Numbered from the stretch's first letter, positions 41,910 through 53,953 are shown. The stretch: 64,000 nt of DNA from Oscarella lobularis (GCF_947507565.1 NC_089185.1:2976001-3040000); one strand, 5' to 3'. Notes: generated from the letters alone by a model not told the origin. A program made the numbers and translations.

Positions 41910-43889
41910 CGACCCTATAGACCCAATATGCCATCATCTCCTCACATGTACGCCTCGGCGCGACATCCTGCCCAATCTCGCATGGAACTATTCAACGCTC
42001 TTCAAAGACGAACGACGACGGCGGATTCTCTTCAGCAGCAGAGACAAGCGTATATGCAGTCTTCGCAGCAACGCTTTTCTCTTCCGTCGTCGGCGGCGGC
42101 GGCGGCAGCGGTGGCGGCGATGTCTCAGCAACAACAGCATATGGCTAGGCAGGGAAATCTTTGGCGACCGCCCGTGACGCATCCACCGTTTCGACCGTCG
42201 TCGTCGTTTCCACGGTTTCCGCCCCAGCAAACGCGTCCTTATAATCCGCAAATGCATCAAGCGCCACCACAGCAGCAACAGCACGCGCAATCGCAGCCAA
42301 ATCAATTCGGATTCAGCGCTAATAATTTCTCATGGCGACAACAACAACAACAACAGCAACAACAACAACAACAACAACAGCAACAACAATCTCGATTTGC
42401 TAGCCCTGTTTCGTCATTTTCCGGCAAGAGTCCCCATTTCGATCAACAACAACCCAGAGGCGGTTTTCCGTCGACGGCTACGGCACCAGCGATCGAACGT
42501 CCGGCATCGTCCGTTGTAAGTCGAGGAAAAGGCGATCATCAACTCGTCGCCGCTTCGCGAGCGGCGGCGCCGCAACTCGCCGCCGCCGCCGCCGCCGGCG
42601 TTTCATCGAATCAGATGCTTCCTAGAACGATGGCTTTGAGTATCGCAACGATTAATCCGAAGCGTCTCGTTTTGGCGTTGAAGTCCGGTCTTCTGAGCGA
42701 GAGTACGTGGGCGTTGGACGTTCTCACTTTTTGGCTGTGCGACGATCAGAAAATGACGGCGCTCGTCGTATCGCACTATCCGCGTCTACTCGAAACTCTA
42801 CTCGATCTTTTTCACCAGTGTCTCGTCGCCGTCTTCGGACGTCGGATGGAGAACGAAGAAGCGGAGAACGATTTCATGGAGACGCATTTTAATCCGGAAG
42901 AAGAAACAATCGAAGATATATCAGAAGACGAAGACGATAGCGATGATGATGATGTTGTGCAGAAAGAGGAAGGCCTATTGGAGACGGAAACCGACGCGCA
43001 AGCGGATCTTTCACGTCGTTGCGCGTGTCTATCCAACGTCATGCGCGGTCTCTCATTCGTACCGGGCAACGACGTGGAATTGGCGCGTCGCGCTCGCTTC
43101 CTCCACGTGCATTCGCTCGTACTCAGCATACGTTTTGTCAGACTGCGTCGGCGCGGACAACGACGTCGGAGACACGCGGACGGAACCGAGTGGTGGTGGC
43201 CATGTCTCGAAACGCTTCGCGAGAACGCGTTCGTCGTTCTGACGAACGTCGCCGGTCAACTCGATCTGACGGCACTACCGTCCTCAGTGTGTCGCGCGTT
43301 GACGTCGGCTCTGCTCGACTGGTTGCTATGCGACGCCGCCTGCGCGACGGAACCGTTTCCCGATTGCGTCGTCATGTCGCCGTCATCGTCCGCCTTGGAA
43401 ATCCTCGCCAAACTCGTCATAATTCACGCGAACGCCGACGTCGTCTTGACGACGGGCGAAACGCATAAACTCTTCGATTATCTCCTGGAACGACTCTTCG
43501 ATCTTCGACGGCCCGTCGAGCGAGAATTCGCGCTCGTTCTCGGGTCGAATCTTCTCCAAGGCGGCGACGTTCGCACTCACGCCGCCGAGCAGATTGGCGC
43601 GCGAAAGAGTCTCGTTCCCGCGTTTATTGCGTTTCTCGAGGAGGCGGAGAATAGCGCGCTTGCGATTGTGATGCGAGTCGGTTCGTTTAATTTTCCGCCT
43701 GACGCCTACGGCACGACGCCGTATATGCTGAATCGGGCGGCGATTGCGCTTCTCGCTTTGGCGCGGTTTAATGCGAGACTTTTTACGATCTATCGCGGAC
43801 GGCTTTTGTCGCTTGCAGCGTCGCCGGTTTTCGATTCGGTGACGTCGACCGTCCTGGCGACGGCTCTCGCTGAAATTGATGCGGCTTGA
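39391..43889 (+). CDS. ARID1: SWI/SNF (BAF) subunit ARID1/BAF250
   Basis: Exons include 39391-39660, 39754-39858, 39906 to about 40712, three short ones over the ARID, and 41086-43889. The N-terminal half is low-complexity Pro/Ser/Gln/Ala, as in all ARID1 proteins. The ARID lies across 40785-41260: RRNFLERLQQFFLASG, GSVVHLPDFGGKPLDLYTLY, RTVDQLGGLQE and WGNVCAALGVNTGKDESSTL. The C-terminal BAF250 domain is diagnostic: LVLALKSGLLSESTWALDVL, CACLSNVMRGLSFVPGND, TEWWWPCLETLRENAFVVLT and NVAGQLDL. It recruits the BAF chromatin remodeller to DNA. Long poly-Gln and poly-Ala tracts are encoded by mixed CAG/CAA and GCC/GCG codons. Confidence 0.95.
41850..42386 (+). repeat. CAA/CAG tracts encoding poly-Gln in ARID1
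   Basis: Two long CAR-codon runs, about 41850-41909 and 42341-42387, encode uninterrupted glutamine. Most codons are CAA in the first, with CAG at its 5' edge. These are simple-sequence expansions within the disordered half of ARID1. Reverse-strand poly-Val/poly-Leu frames over them are artefacts. Confidence 0.9.
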
Positions 43890-44572
43890 AAAAACGAGAG
43901 AGAGAAATAATTTGGGGGCTTTGGGGGCTATTTATTGGCAGCTTTCCACCTGTTGTACAGTGGTACTATATACGGTTAGTATGAACGGAAGATTTTTGCA
44001 AGAGTTAAAATGGAAGATTTTGAAACGACGTAGTTAGTATACCTTTCTTCTAATTTCTAAATAAAAAAATCCTGATTTCATTCCGCCCGCGGATGTCTGA
44101 AAGCGTCTCCCGACATGGAGGAACGAGATACGCCCACGGAGGCGCAGAGCACGCATGCTCGTCTGAGCTTTAGCTAAGCACTCGAATGTGCGTCTTTCAG
44201 GGGGTCAGTAAGTGTCCAGGGTCTTCTTTTTCTAGCTCTAGAGGCTCATCACTGAGAGAGAATCACGCCTGGATCAATCGGTCCTCGGGCTCACTTGCAT
44301 CATTATTCAACCGAAAGAAGATATTGAGAACGACTCTTTAGGAGGAATTTCGACAGAGGTAAGTATGTTACATTGGTGGCTTTAGTGGAAGGGTTGCATC
44401 TTGCCTAAAGCTACGGTATTGTAATTGTCACTAATTGGCAAAAACGAAAAAACGAAACATTGCTCCAAAATCATAAAAGGGCTAGGAGACATCAACAAAA
44501 AGCGAAAACGTGTTCAAGAAAGGCAATGAAAAGAGTAGCTACAAGAAAAAACGTGAAAATGATAAAGGCTGC
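43890..44572. other. Intergenic, with one orphan exon-like stretch
   Basis: ARID1 3' UTR (AAATAAA near 44057). A plus-strand segment 44240-44359 is open (RLITERESRLDQSVLGLTCI) and bounded by a polypyrimidine acceptor and an AG|GTAAGT donor, but no partner exon was found before the minus-strand gene begins. Confidence 0.3.
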
Positions 44573-47312
44573 CTAGCACACGCTACACAATTCCGCAAAT
44601 ATTGGGTCCGACACATTTCTTTGGCCAAGGGCACCCATACCAGCAGTAATCTGGAAGAAATCTGTTTTTTCTACATTATTTGTAATAAATGTGAGCTTAC
44701 ATTTATCACACAATCTTCCGGACCAGCCAGGAGGGCAAATACATATAGTCCTCCTCTTGCCGAAAATGACGACATCTTTGCAGTTTCCTCTTTTGCAAGG
44801 GCAAATACTAGTAGGCTAAAGAAGAACTGAAAACTCTTATTTAGACCGTTGAAAATTCAAAGTTACCGTCACTGTAAAAGTCATTTTTCCTCTTCCAGAT
44901 GTTATATTATTCTCCTCCGCTACCACCGTAAATTGAATTGTGTCACCGACTGAATGGTTTTCACGCATTTTGACTGTCACATTCACAGACTTTTCTTCCT
45001 TGTTTTCTAGAATAAGCTTGGAGAGACTGAATGAAACTTGTGGAGCTTTGTGCTTATTAGCAAAATGGGCATGCAGAGAAAAATATCCCCTTTTTGGTCC
45101 ATAGTTCTTAACGAAACATGTCCCTGTTCCGTTAGGGCCGATTGTGCCAATTGTCCAAAAGGTACTTGCACAGTTAATTTCAACAGAATTAGCGTTGACA
45201 AGAAACGTGTAAGTGTAAGATCCAGCAGCTTTTGTTGACTCGCTTCTCGATGCAAATATTCGAACGGCGAAAGCATACCGGCCACTGTCCGAGGTTGGTA
45301 CAAAAAAGTCCACTTCAACAGTTCTTGTGACACCTTTTCTCAGTAAGAAATGAGGTGGAACTGAAGTAGAGCTCGTCGATTCCGGACCAGTAACAAGGAC
45401 GATAAAGTGCTCTTGGGAATCGTTCAAATTTGTCACGTAAAACCTGGCTCTTTCTGACGTTTCATTCAACATTTCAAACGAGTCAAGTTTTATTTTAAGC
45501 GTTTCGCATGTTGGGTGATATTTTTTAGTTGTCTGTCGTCTAATGTCATATCCCTTGGTGTCTTTGCCATAAAATCCAATCACAAACGCTTCACTTGGGA
45601 TAGTAACATTAGCGTAAAAAGTTGAATCGTTCCTATCAATCAGGTAATTTCCCAGAACTCTATCATCGTCTGAAAGAAACGTCACTCTCATTTCGACGTT
45701 TGATACGTTTCTTTTGCGAAAGGTCAGCTGCAAAAGCATGTTGGTATCTAAAAGCACTGATGATATGCACGAAGTCTAAAAATGATGAAGTAATGTACCT
45801 ATACCTTTTAATGGGTTTTCAAGTATCCAGCAGGCTTTGCTAACACAGTATACAAACTTAAACTCAATAATGAGAGCGCTGTGAAGAGAAATGCGAACAA
45901 TAGCTTTTTCCTCACTCATAAAGGTCATTTTGCCTTCACGTGGGTTTGTGTAATTGAGTACGGTGAGATTACTAAAGATTATTTCCTCTTCTTCAAAATC
46001 CCAGTCTAATTCCGTTTCTTCATTTTGGGCGAGTTTCGCACTTGTATATATGTTCAATATTCGTATTAATGACTCACGAGTATCAAAAGGAAGGTACGCT
46101 ACGATCCGTAACTCCGTAACGGTGGTGTCAACATGAATTGTATGTTTTTTAAAACTAAAGGATCTCTTTCTTCTACCAGACTCAGTCTCTACTTCTTCTA
46201 GTGGTTTACTGCTTTCTTTGAATTGTTCATAGAATAGGGCCATCATTTGTTTAATTGAGGTATTTGTGTCAATATGTGTGACACAAAGGCCCTTGGTGGA
46301 ATTACAGATGTTCACAAAAGGGTCAAAATCTTTGTCATTTCCGCAGTCTTTGTCGACTACAAAATGAATAATAGCCTTCTGATCAGATGCTCTGTCCAAC
46401 ACCTTAGATGTCAAATTTGTATCTTTTGGAGGAGCATCTGTTAACACAATCACAACTGCGGGACGATCCGGGAGTTCAAGAACCTCATCAAACGCCTTCA
46501 AGATTCCGTTCATGGCGAGCTCTTTGCAATCTCCTCCTCCAGTAGCGGTCAACTTGTCTAAACTTTTAAACAACCTCTCTAGTTCCTCTTTTTGTCTACC
46601 CTGAAACCGCTCTGCGTCTGGGACGTCTAAAGAAAAAAGTGTACTAGTCAGTCAATTTCAGTTGCGGGAAAAGTTGCAGCAAAACTTCTTAACACTTACT
46701 GGGGTCACTAAATGTTGCAAGCACGTAGTCACTTGGAGCCTCACCAATGTCTCCTGCAACTGACAGAGTCTTAGCAATATATTTTGCTGTTGCAATCTCC
46801 TCTCCCATGCTTCCTGTTGTGTCAATAGCAAAGCACAATGTCCACTGCGTGACCGTTACCAAAGTGTTTAGCTGGTATAAAAGAAATGGCCCGTAATGTC
46901 CAAGGCCATAGTGTTCTCGGATCTCAGAAAAGTTAAGGTCACTGCGTTTGTGGCGCATACTAGTAGTGTTGCCTTTCAAGGTGTGAATATATACTAATGT
47001 CCCCAAAAGATCCCAAACTAAGTTGCTATTTCTAGCCAAAACAGCAGGTACTAGGTTTCTTTGTATCCTGTGAATATTCCTTGAATTTGTTGCAACCCTT
47101 AATTTGGAAGCGTCGTATGCAGCACTGGAAATTTTTTGAAGCACTTCTGCAATGACTTCGTCTTTGTTTTCCACATCAGGGACAACGAGCTGCAGCATAT
47201 CTTCCGCTTCTTTGTAAAGGACTTCGTATTCTCCTGCAACATCGGCTGCACAACCTAACTGGCAGAGTATAGGAAAGAGAAACGCAACGAGAAAGTAAAC
47301 AGAAAATACCAT
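44573..47312 (-). CDS. Secreted von Willebrand A domain protein with C-terminal EGF-like domain
   Basis: Four exons on the minus strand: 46700-47312, 45805-46626, 44867-45756 and 44573-44815, in phase, giving about 855 residues. The signal peptide is MVFSVYFLVAFLFPILCQLG. The vWA domain starts near residue 155 with a MIDAS motif DTTGSMG (164-170) and continues through AVVIVLTDAPPKD. Two beta-rich Ig-like regions follow. The last exon adds an EGF-like unit (CPCKRGNCKD, then CICPPGWSGRLCDKC). The DTTGSMG form of the motif is typical of hemicentin- and VWA7-type proteins. The role is probably extracellular matrix or adhesion. A frame from 45757 that stops at 44837 ignores the last canonical intron (51 nt). 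Confidence 0.75.
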
Positions 47313-47519
47313 GGTCACGCAGGAGTGACAACGCGTGAGCAGGACCGCGCCCCCTGGGTTGCGCTACTAGCGCGCGTTGCATGGCTCGAAGAAATGCTGC
47401 ACCAAAGTTATATAGAGCGTTTTTTATTAATTAAAGACATCGAAGCAGCAAGAGAGAAAAAAAGAAAAAACCAATGAATGTCAAGAGGCAGGAGTCCTAG
47501 TAAATGGCATGTTATCCAC

Positions 47520-48855
47520 CTAGTCTCTGTTCCAGAATTCGATGCTGCGTGGACAGAAGGGAAACTCTTTGCACAACTGTGGATGCCCAATCACGTTGCC
47601 AGAATCAATGTCAATAGTGACGAGATCCATTGGCGGCGGCGGTGGTGTCGGTGCCGTCTTGTTGACTCCAATATCCTGTGTTTGATACTCTTTGCAGAAG
47701 ATGGGAATACGTCGTGAAATCGAGCTGGCTTGGCTGCAGTACTGCTGAATCGACGGCGGAGATTTCGTCATATTGCTCATCAGAACGAACAGCTTGCGTC
47801 CGACGATGTCGACTGTGCTGATTGCGCCGAGAAAGAGCGTAAAGGGCACGACGGATTTTGAAACGAATGTTCCCTCCACGGAGTTGAAGGCGACAAGTAC
47901 GTGCGTGATTGTCTGCTTTTCCTCGTCGATGCGCGCTCCCACTCCCCATATTAGGTCTGTTTTGGGATCGTAAGAAGCCGCTCCCAAGTTCAGAGGATTG
48001 TCTAGAATGTTCAGGACGAAGCTACATACAGAAGAAGGTAATAACAAGGTATTTATTTATTTATTTATTTATTTATTACCCGGTCTTCGCGTCGAACCCG
48101 TAAAATCGCGCTGCTATGACCCCACTATCGTTGAATGCCAGCTGAAGCCAATCTATCAAATTTGTTGTATCTAGGACTGTAGAAGAAGGTATTTATCAAT
48201 AACGCTGTGCATGTATATACGCACCAGAAAATCCTCCCAGAATGTCAATTTTGCCCTCCTCCGGTAGTCGCGCTAAATTTGAGGCCTTCTTGGTCTTAGG
48301 ATTAACTTTCCACAAGTGATGACGATTCGGAGGCTCAATGTCTCTGCCCTCGATAATAACAACCCCGGTTTCTATATGCAAAGTTATATATAAACCATAC
48401 GTACAAACAGATCTAAAATTCTGACCTGAATCGACGTTGCAGTACTGTCCAACTCCAACAAACCCCTCATTCAAAATAGGTACATTAATTTCGAGATCGA
48501 GGGAGAGGGTTTGAAGGGAGATTCCAATGAGAGAGACATTGCCAGTGGTAGCGTTCGTTGCTAAGGTGTAATAGACGCCTATCTTTTCGTCAATGCAGGC
48601 CAGTCCTTGCCCGGCGAGATCGTATTTTTCGTACGAGCCCCTCTACGGGACAGAGCACGTGAAATTCGTCTTGTTTCTTTCTTTATTTCGTCGATTACTC
48701 ACCCTGACTTCTTTGGCCGTTTCTGCATCATATTCAACCAGTTCCAAAGCAACGGTCGTTTTGATAACCGTGCTGTTTAGTCCGTACAAGTAGCCTTTGG
48801 CTGAAACCGTAGAAACGGCAGCGAGAACGAAAAGAGAGATCGAGTAGCACCTCAT
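47520..48855 (-). CDS. Secreted protein of unknown family
   Basis: Minus strand, five or six exons, beginning at 48855 with a signal peptide (MRCYSISLFVLAAVSTVSAK) followed by YLYGLNSTVIKTTVALELVE. Later exons carry repeated beta-strand-like units (HLWKVNPKTKKASNLARLPE; AARFYGFDAKTG; GAASYDPKTDLIWGVGAR; LVTIDIDSGNVIG), each with a D-x-T-G or N-P-K-T turn, suggesting a propeller-like fold. The end is Cys-rich (CKEFPFCPRSIEFW). Many N-glycosylation sites agree with secretion. No named family is recognised. It shares a 188-bp divergent promoter with TMEM181. Confidence 0.6.
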
Positions 48856-49043
48856 GATTTTGCACGTGAGTTTGTAGTGTATCTAATTGAGTAGCCGCAC
48901 GATAATATCAAACGTCCGTTACTGTGTAGGTGTGGCAGCTCTACGTGTACTTCGTCATGGCGGACGACAGGTTCTCTAAGCTAACCTGTTTATTTCCTGC
49001 TCTACGACATTAAAACTGTCTTTCGTACTTCAGTCCGGTTCAG

Positions 49044-51358
49044 ATGCGGATCTACACGCTGACTAAGCGGCAATATCTTCTCGTTTTCTCCGTCTTCTTC
49101 GCGGCGTTCGCCGTTGCGCTCATCATTGGAGCTACAGGTACGAAAGGACGATTTTTCTGCTATACTTTGTCTATAGTCGACCGTTACAGGTCCAACGGTT
49201 CTTCAGGAAACGTCGGAAACGTTCGAAATGCGAACGAACTCGTCAAAAGTGCGAAGAACACCTTTCCTCGCACTCCGCGAGCGCGAAGTCTTGTGTACGC
49301 GTACAGGTGCCCTATCAAATCGCGTCGCCTTCTCTCAGCAAACTAGACCAGCAACTCTGGCTACTGGCTCGATTCAAGAGAAAAGAAAATGATCTAGGTA
49401 CAAAGAAGACATTCAAAGTGTCTCGGCTCTTTACCTCTTAGAGGCCAATAGATGTATGCATAGGCAGGATCTATCTCTTTTTTATCTCTTTTTAGGCGTG
49501 TCGCTCACGTTTGATTTTAACGTGACGCTGTTGATAAGCGGGGGGGTCGGTGATGACGGCAAATCTATCGATAGCAATCATGAGAGAGTATTGAAGTGCG
49601 AACGTTCAGTGAGTTTTTTAGGATGTTTGTTTTTGAATGTGCGAGTTGTCGTGTTTTTTTTCAGGATTGCGAGGATTTGGTTTTGTTTCATAGCAGTTAT
49701 ATTGATTACGAAGTCTATGCTGCCGCTGTTGGATTCCAGAAAGCCGAGAGTCTAGCAAGGGGAGTCCACAGCGTCGCCTTTGTGGTATGATGGGGGTACA
49801 CTTGGATAATAGCGACTTATGACTGATACACAGTGGAAATATTATGATACCACGTTTACTCACTTTGAGTTGTGGTTTCGATTTGCTTTTCTCATGATGT
49901 CCTTTGGGGCAACGGTAAGATGATGACTTTTTGTTGGATGAGTCTGCGTAGTCTATGAGGATTTCTCCCTAGTGCGCTTTTGCTATTGCACTGCGTCGAT
50001 TCAAATTCAAGAACTGGACCATTGAACAAAAGTGCGAATTATTTTTTGTTACAGTATCTATAGATATGTACATTTTTATCTAGGTGGATGTCTCTCTTAC
50101 TGTTTCTTCTCTGCCTTTACAATGGTACGAGTGTAGCTATAGATATACACTGGTGACTGTGTTGGCTTAGGTCCCTTGGAGCCTTTGAAATTTCTTATCT
50201 CCAGCTGGGTACCTGGTATGCTGGACGGCATATTCCAAGCGACGTTTCTCTCAGGCTTGCTCATGTTTTGGTTGTGTACTCTGCATGGGATAAGAGAGGT
50301 GAGGCAACAGCGTTGATGCTTCAATATTGTGACCGTTGGTTTTTAGTCGAAAAGGGGAATTTTTACCTTTTACATGATTAAAATAATACTGATGTTCTTC
50401 ATTTGGCTATCAGCCGTCACCTTGTCATCTTGGCAGCAGTAGGGGGCTATAGAGAGTTATGTAGATTCAATTATTATATTTACACTTTTAGGTACAATGA
50501 ATTGGAGGATCCTGGATTTAATACCAGTTTGGATACAAAGAATTTTATAGTAAGAGTCAGAGAAAAAGAAGAAAGTGCTAGGTCTAGACTTCTATTTCTG
50601 CCAGGGATTCAGAATATTCTTCTACATTGTTGTGGGAATCTACGCTTTGTATCTTCTCTATCTGATCATAAGAGCCACAGTGGAACTGAGAAACATGCCG
50701 TATTACAGTAAATAAAGAAATAAAGAAATACATAAATTTTGTCGTTCCCTGCTGATGATTTTTCTGTTTAGGTATACGGTTGAAGTTCCTTCTTTTTCTC
50801 ATGTCAATTGTTCTTGCAGTCAGGTATGAAACCTATCGTGTGTGCAGTGTATTTCTTTAGATATTTTTTTCTAGCGTTGCCGTCATGGTTGTGCGGTTTG
50901 GTAACGCCATTCTTGAGCCGAGTTACTTGACGTCTCCAAAAACCGAATACCAGAATTATATCCAAAAATATGATACTTGCTCTAGTATTAATCTTCGTTG
51001 TCTTCTATTTCCTTGACAGCTGTTGATCTTACTCGCCGAATTCTTGGCATTCTACTCGCTCCTGAACTTTTCAATGTTCACAATGGCTTTCGTCTATTCT
51101 CCATCCAGATTGGCCAGCTTTGGTGAGAGTTAGAAGTCTTCCGCATCCTCTGCATGCATTAGTAATTTTGTTTTGCAGATCTAAGCAAAGACGCAAGTCG
51201 TTCTCTGATGACCAAAGCTGATGACACCGGTCGCCTTTTCAGGTAAAGACCTTAAGATCTCACTGAGACTCCAGACTCTCAATAGAGGCTATTACTCTTA
51301 TCATATGCCTTTCACGACTAGCTCTCAAGCGATCAGCGAAAGTGAAGAGGAAAGCTAA
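49044..51358 (+). CDS. TMEM181: Transmembrane protein 181
   Basis: At least eleven small exons, among them 49044-49137, 49190-49306, 49347-49397, 49496-49608 and 49665-49784, ending at 51358. The N-terminal exon (MRIYTLTKRQYLLVFSVFFA) aligns with human TMEM181 MRLYTLSKRHFVLVF. DQQLWLLARF, WIEQKWMS-like NWTIEQKWMSLLLFLLCLYN, WVPGMLDGIFQATF, FYIVVGIYALYLLYLIIRAT and LLNFSMFTMAFVYSPS follow in the same order as in the human protein. The C-terminus is acidic (SSQAISESEEES). It is a multi-pass membrane protein related in fold to the Wntless/GOST group; the cellular role is not well established. Confidence 0.93.
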
Positions 51359-51506
51359 AATACGCCTCGCCGACTCGACTCGACAACATTCATACACAAA
51401 GTTATATTTAAATTCCGGACAAGGAAGAATATTAGCAAGAGACTAGATACAGGTAGAAGTACAGACTAGTTTTCGTTCGTTCTTCTTTCCTTTCCTCCTC
51501 CTCCTC

Positions 51507-51869
51507 CTATTCATCGTTCTCGTAATCTTTTGGATCCTTTCTCTTCAACGCGTGATTCGAGTTCTACGGGATAGTGTCGTCGCTTGGGGCAACGAAAAGT
51601 GTTTTTTTCTCTTTTCTTACCTTTCCCCAGTAGTAAACCACGCCTGCTATTGCGAGACCGGGAGCAGGGTACAGTATCGCGTCTTTGAATCGTCTCATGA
51701 CGTTCGGGATGCTCTGAATAGCGCTCTACTCACGAATGTTCTCCCAAAGGGGACCCCTTTTTGAACTTACTGTCGAAAAGAAGCCTCCGATCGCCTTAAG
51801 TTCAAAGGGCGATAGAGTGTAGGTAATGATGTGCTTCGCTTTCGCTATTTGGCCCCAATGTCTTCCCAT
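51507..51869 (-). CDS. UQCRQ: Cytochrome b-c1 complex subunit 8
   Basis: Three exons on the minus strand: 51771-51869, 51621-51713 and 51507-51563. They give 82 residues, exactly the human length. MGRHWGQIAKAKHIITYTLS and PFELKAIGGFFST match the family N-terminus (human [20 protein letters not shown]); SIPNVMRRFKDA and the single membrane helix APGLAIAGVVYYWG follow, and the tail KRKDPKDYENDE matches the human KRKNPAAYENDK. It is a small supernumerary subunit of mitochondrial complex III in the inner membrane. Its start codon is 59 bp from that of VCPKMT on the opposite strand. Confidence 0.96.
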
Positions 51870-51928
51870 TTTTAGTTGACGTTGACAGGCGTGCGCAAAC
51901 GGCTCCAGCAATCAAAGCCCGTATAAAA
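51870..51928. promoter_or_regulatory. 59-bp bidirectional promoter, UQCRQ and VCPKMT
   Basis: Only 59 bases separate the two divergent start codons, so transcription of both must start inside this interval or within the other gene's 5' region. No TATA box is seen. Confidence 0.6.
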
Positions 51929-52573
51929 ATGTCAACGACTTTCGTTCGCGAATTCGAAACGCGCCGCGGAAGCCTCTCTCTTCACCAAATAGGCATCGGC
52001 GACACCGGATGCGTCGTTTGGGACGCAGCACTCGTACTTTCCGGCTACGTACACGAGCTGGACCGTCGCGAAGCGAAATATTGGCGAAACAAAACCGTTC
52101 TCGAACTCGGAGCCGGCACAGGCGTCGTGGGACTAGTCGCAGCGTGCCTCGGAGCGCATAGCACCCTAACAGACCTTCCCAAATGCCTTCCGCTAATCGA
52201 ACAGAACATAGAAGCGAACAAAGCGTTATTCGACGAAACGGGTTCGGCGAAAGCCGACATATTGATATGGGGGCGTGGCAACGCCTCATCACAAGCGGAA
52301 ATCGAAATCGACGTTGTGCTCATGTCGGATCTCATATATTATGAGGAATCGCTTGGGCCGTTGATCGAGACTTTGGAAGCCGTTACGAGTCCACGCACCC
52401 TCGTTCTCATGTCGTATGAAGAGCGAGAGAGCGAAATGAAACGTAAACTCGTCGCCGAGTTTTTCGACTTGTTTTCGAGGACGTTCCAATGGGAAAAAGT
52501 CGACGAAGCGAATCAGGACTCGAGATATCAGAGCGACGATATTATAGTGATAACGGCAAGGAAAAGAAAGTAA
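51929..52573 (+). CDS. VCPKMT: Protein-lysine methyltransferase METTL21D
   Basis: Unspliced, 214 residues. The class I SAM-dependent methyltransferase core is clear: GCVVWDAALVLSGYVHE, motif I VLELGAGTGVVGLVAACLGA, TDLPKCLPLIEQNI, and the METTL21-type post-II motif MSDLIYYEESLGPLIETL (human MADCIYYEESLEPLLKTL). YQSDDIIVI ends the fold. VCPKMT trimethylates a lysine of the AAA ATPase VCP/p97 in the cytosol. The 3' end of this gene was also copied to about 53860-53925 with the cathepsin duplication. Confidence 0.93.
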   Translation: MSTTFVREFETRRGSLSLHQIGIGDTGCVVWDAALVLSGYVHELDRREAKYWRNKTVLELGAGTGVVGLVAACLGAHSTLTDLPKCLPLIEQNIEANKALFDETGSAKADILIWGRGNASSQAEIEIDVVLMSDLIYYEESLGPLIETLEAVTSPRTLVLMSYEERESEMKRKLVAEFFDLFSRTFQWEKVDEANQDSRYQSDDIIVITARKRK

Positions 52574-52628
52574 ATAGAAAAAAGCACAAACAAAGAAACA
52601 AACAAACAAAAGAAAAGAAATCTCATTT

Positions 52629-53683
52629 TCACTTGAGGATATAGGCGGAGATCGCCTCCGTGGCAAAACCGCATTCGCCGTCAGACATATCCAGATAGAT
52701 GTATCCGTTCTCGCCCCAGTTTGTTCCCCAGGAATTCCTAACTATCCAATTGGGAGCCGAGCGGGTGAGAGTCGAGTCGTAACCGGTGATGAGAACGCAG
52801 TGATTCAAGGACACTCCGCAGCGATTCGTCATCACGCCGCCCCGATAGAACTGCCATGAGGTGGCGTCAAGGCATATGGAAAGCGGCGCATTGTTGTAGA
52901 GATACAGCATCATTGCCGTATCGTTTGGAATGGGAACGCGTTCGAATCCGTCAATACTCGCGTATGGATTGAATGGATCAGGGGAGCACTGTTGGTCTTT
53001 TGCCACGTAGCGATAGTTCTCTTCTCTCTCCAATCCACCGATTCTGAAAACGTAGTCGAAGGCGTCTTCGATGGTGCCGCCGCCGCTGCAGCCGTGACTT
53101 AAAACGTCACAGTCAAGTATCTGCTGCACGGACAGGTTGACTAGTGAACGCTTTTCGATTGCCCACACTGATTCGATGTTTTCTACTGCAGAGAACGCCC
53201 AGCTCGAGTCGCACAGGCCTTGGTCTTTGACCGGCGTCACCCTGTTCGGGACGTTACGCCAGTCGAACGTGCGTGCCAGGTCCTCGACGCGATACATGGA
53301 TAAGTCGGCGAAACTTGGGGTTTCGTCGGCGGGGGTAGAGGAGTCGGGGAGATCGCGAAGATAGCGTTCGAGAAATTCGCTTTCAGTCAAATCGCAAAAC
53401 ATGGTGACACCGTAGGGTTGATATAGGTCTTCAGAGTTGAGAGATGCAATGCGGTTGAGAGACTCTTGAAAGACTTTGAATCGGTAGAGCTTTTCTGATT
53501 GCGTTGCGTAGTGACGACCGTAGGTGGTGATGTAATCGTTAAACAGGTCCCAATCATCTGGACTGCTCGCACGTTGACCTAGAGCGCAACATACGTATAA
53601 GTCTGATAGAGTCTATGTATACGTACAGTACCTTCTACTAGGCGTAGATGGTTTGCAAGGAGCAGAAGGCATATGGTGAGCAT
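52629..53683 (-). CDS. Cathepsin-like papain-family protein with Ser in place of catalytic Cys
   Basis: Exons 53632-53683 and 52629-53578 give 333 residues, intact. Order: signal peptide (MLTICLLLLANHLRLVEG), I29 inhibitor prodomain (WDLFNDYITTYGRHYATQSE, YGVTMFCDLTESEF), mature peptidase (TFDWRNVPNRVTPVKDQG). At the active site the usual CGSCW reads CDSSW: AGC at 53202-53204 encodes Ser at the nucleophile position. The oxyanion Gln, the His (LNHCVLITGYD) and the Asn (IVRNSWGTNWGENGY) are kept. It cannot be a normal cysteine protease. It lies in tandem with the active-looking paralogue at 53954. Sponge silicateins carry the same Cys-to-Ser change, but other silicatein marks are not evident. 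Confidence 0.9.
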
Positions 53684-53736
53684 CTCGCTTCGCGCTGTAC
53701 ACGTGTGTTAGTGATTGTTTTCAAGTGCCGCATTAT

Positions 53737-53925
53737 AATGGCTCTTTGCGAAAGCGAAAACGTTTTCCACGCCGCTCAACGAGCGTCGGCATGGTAAAGT
53801 GAAGACTCCAAAAGAAACACCTCTATTAGAAACACAGTCTAAATGCGTTCGCTACGAGGATTCAATGGGAGCTCAGGACACAAGATATCAGATTGTAATG
53901 ATAAAGAAAAGAAGGTAAAGAAAAG
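53737..53925 (+). pseudogene. Decayed HAUS5 exon-1 copy and VCPKMT 3'-end copy
   Basis: From 53738, ATGGCTCTTTGCGAAAGCGA parallels HAUS5 exon 1 at 55061 but soon meets a stop. From about 53860, CACAAGATATCAGATTGTAA and AAAAGAAGGTAAAG parallel the end of VCPKMT (52520-52575). These pieces mark the junction between two tandem units, each made of a VCPKMT tail, a cathepsin gene and a HAUS5 first exon. Confidence 0.75.
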
Positions 53926-53953
53926 CACAAACAAAAGAAACGAAATCTCATTT

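Noticed and set aside
41703-41937. Minus-strand poly-Val and poly-Leu open frames
   Set aside because: They are the reverse complement of the ARID1 CAA/CAG tracts.
52629-53683. Calling the Ser-type cathepsin a silicatein
   Set aside because: Apart from the Cys-to-Ser change it is closest to its tandem cathepsin sister, and silicatein hallmarks such as the Ser cluster near the active His were not seen.
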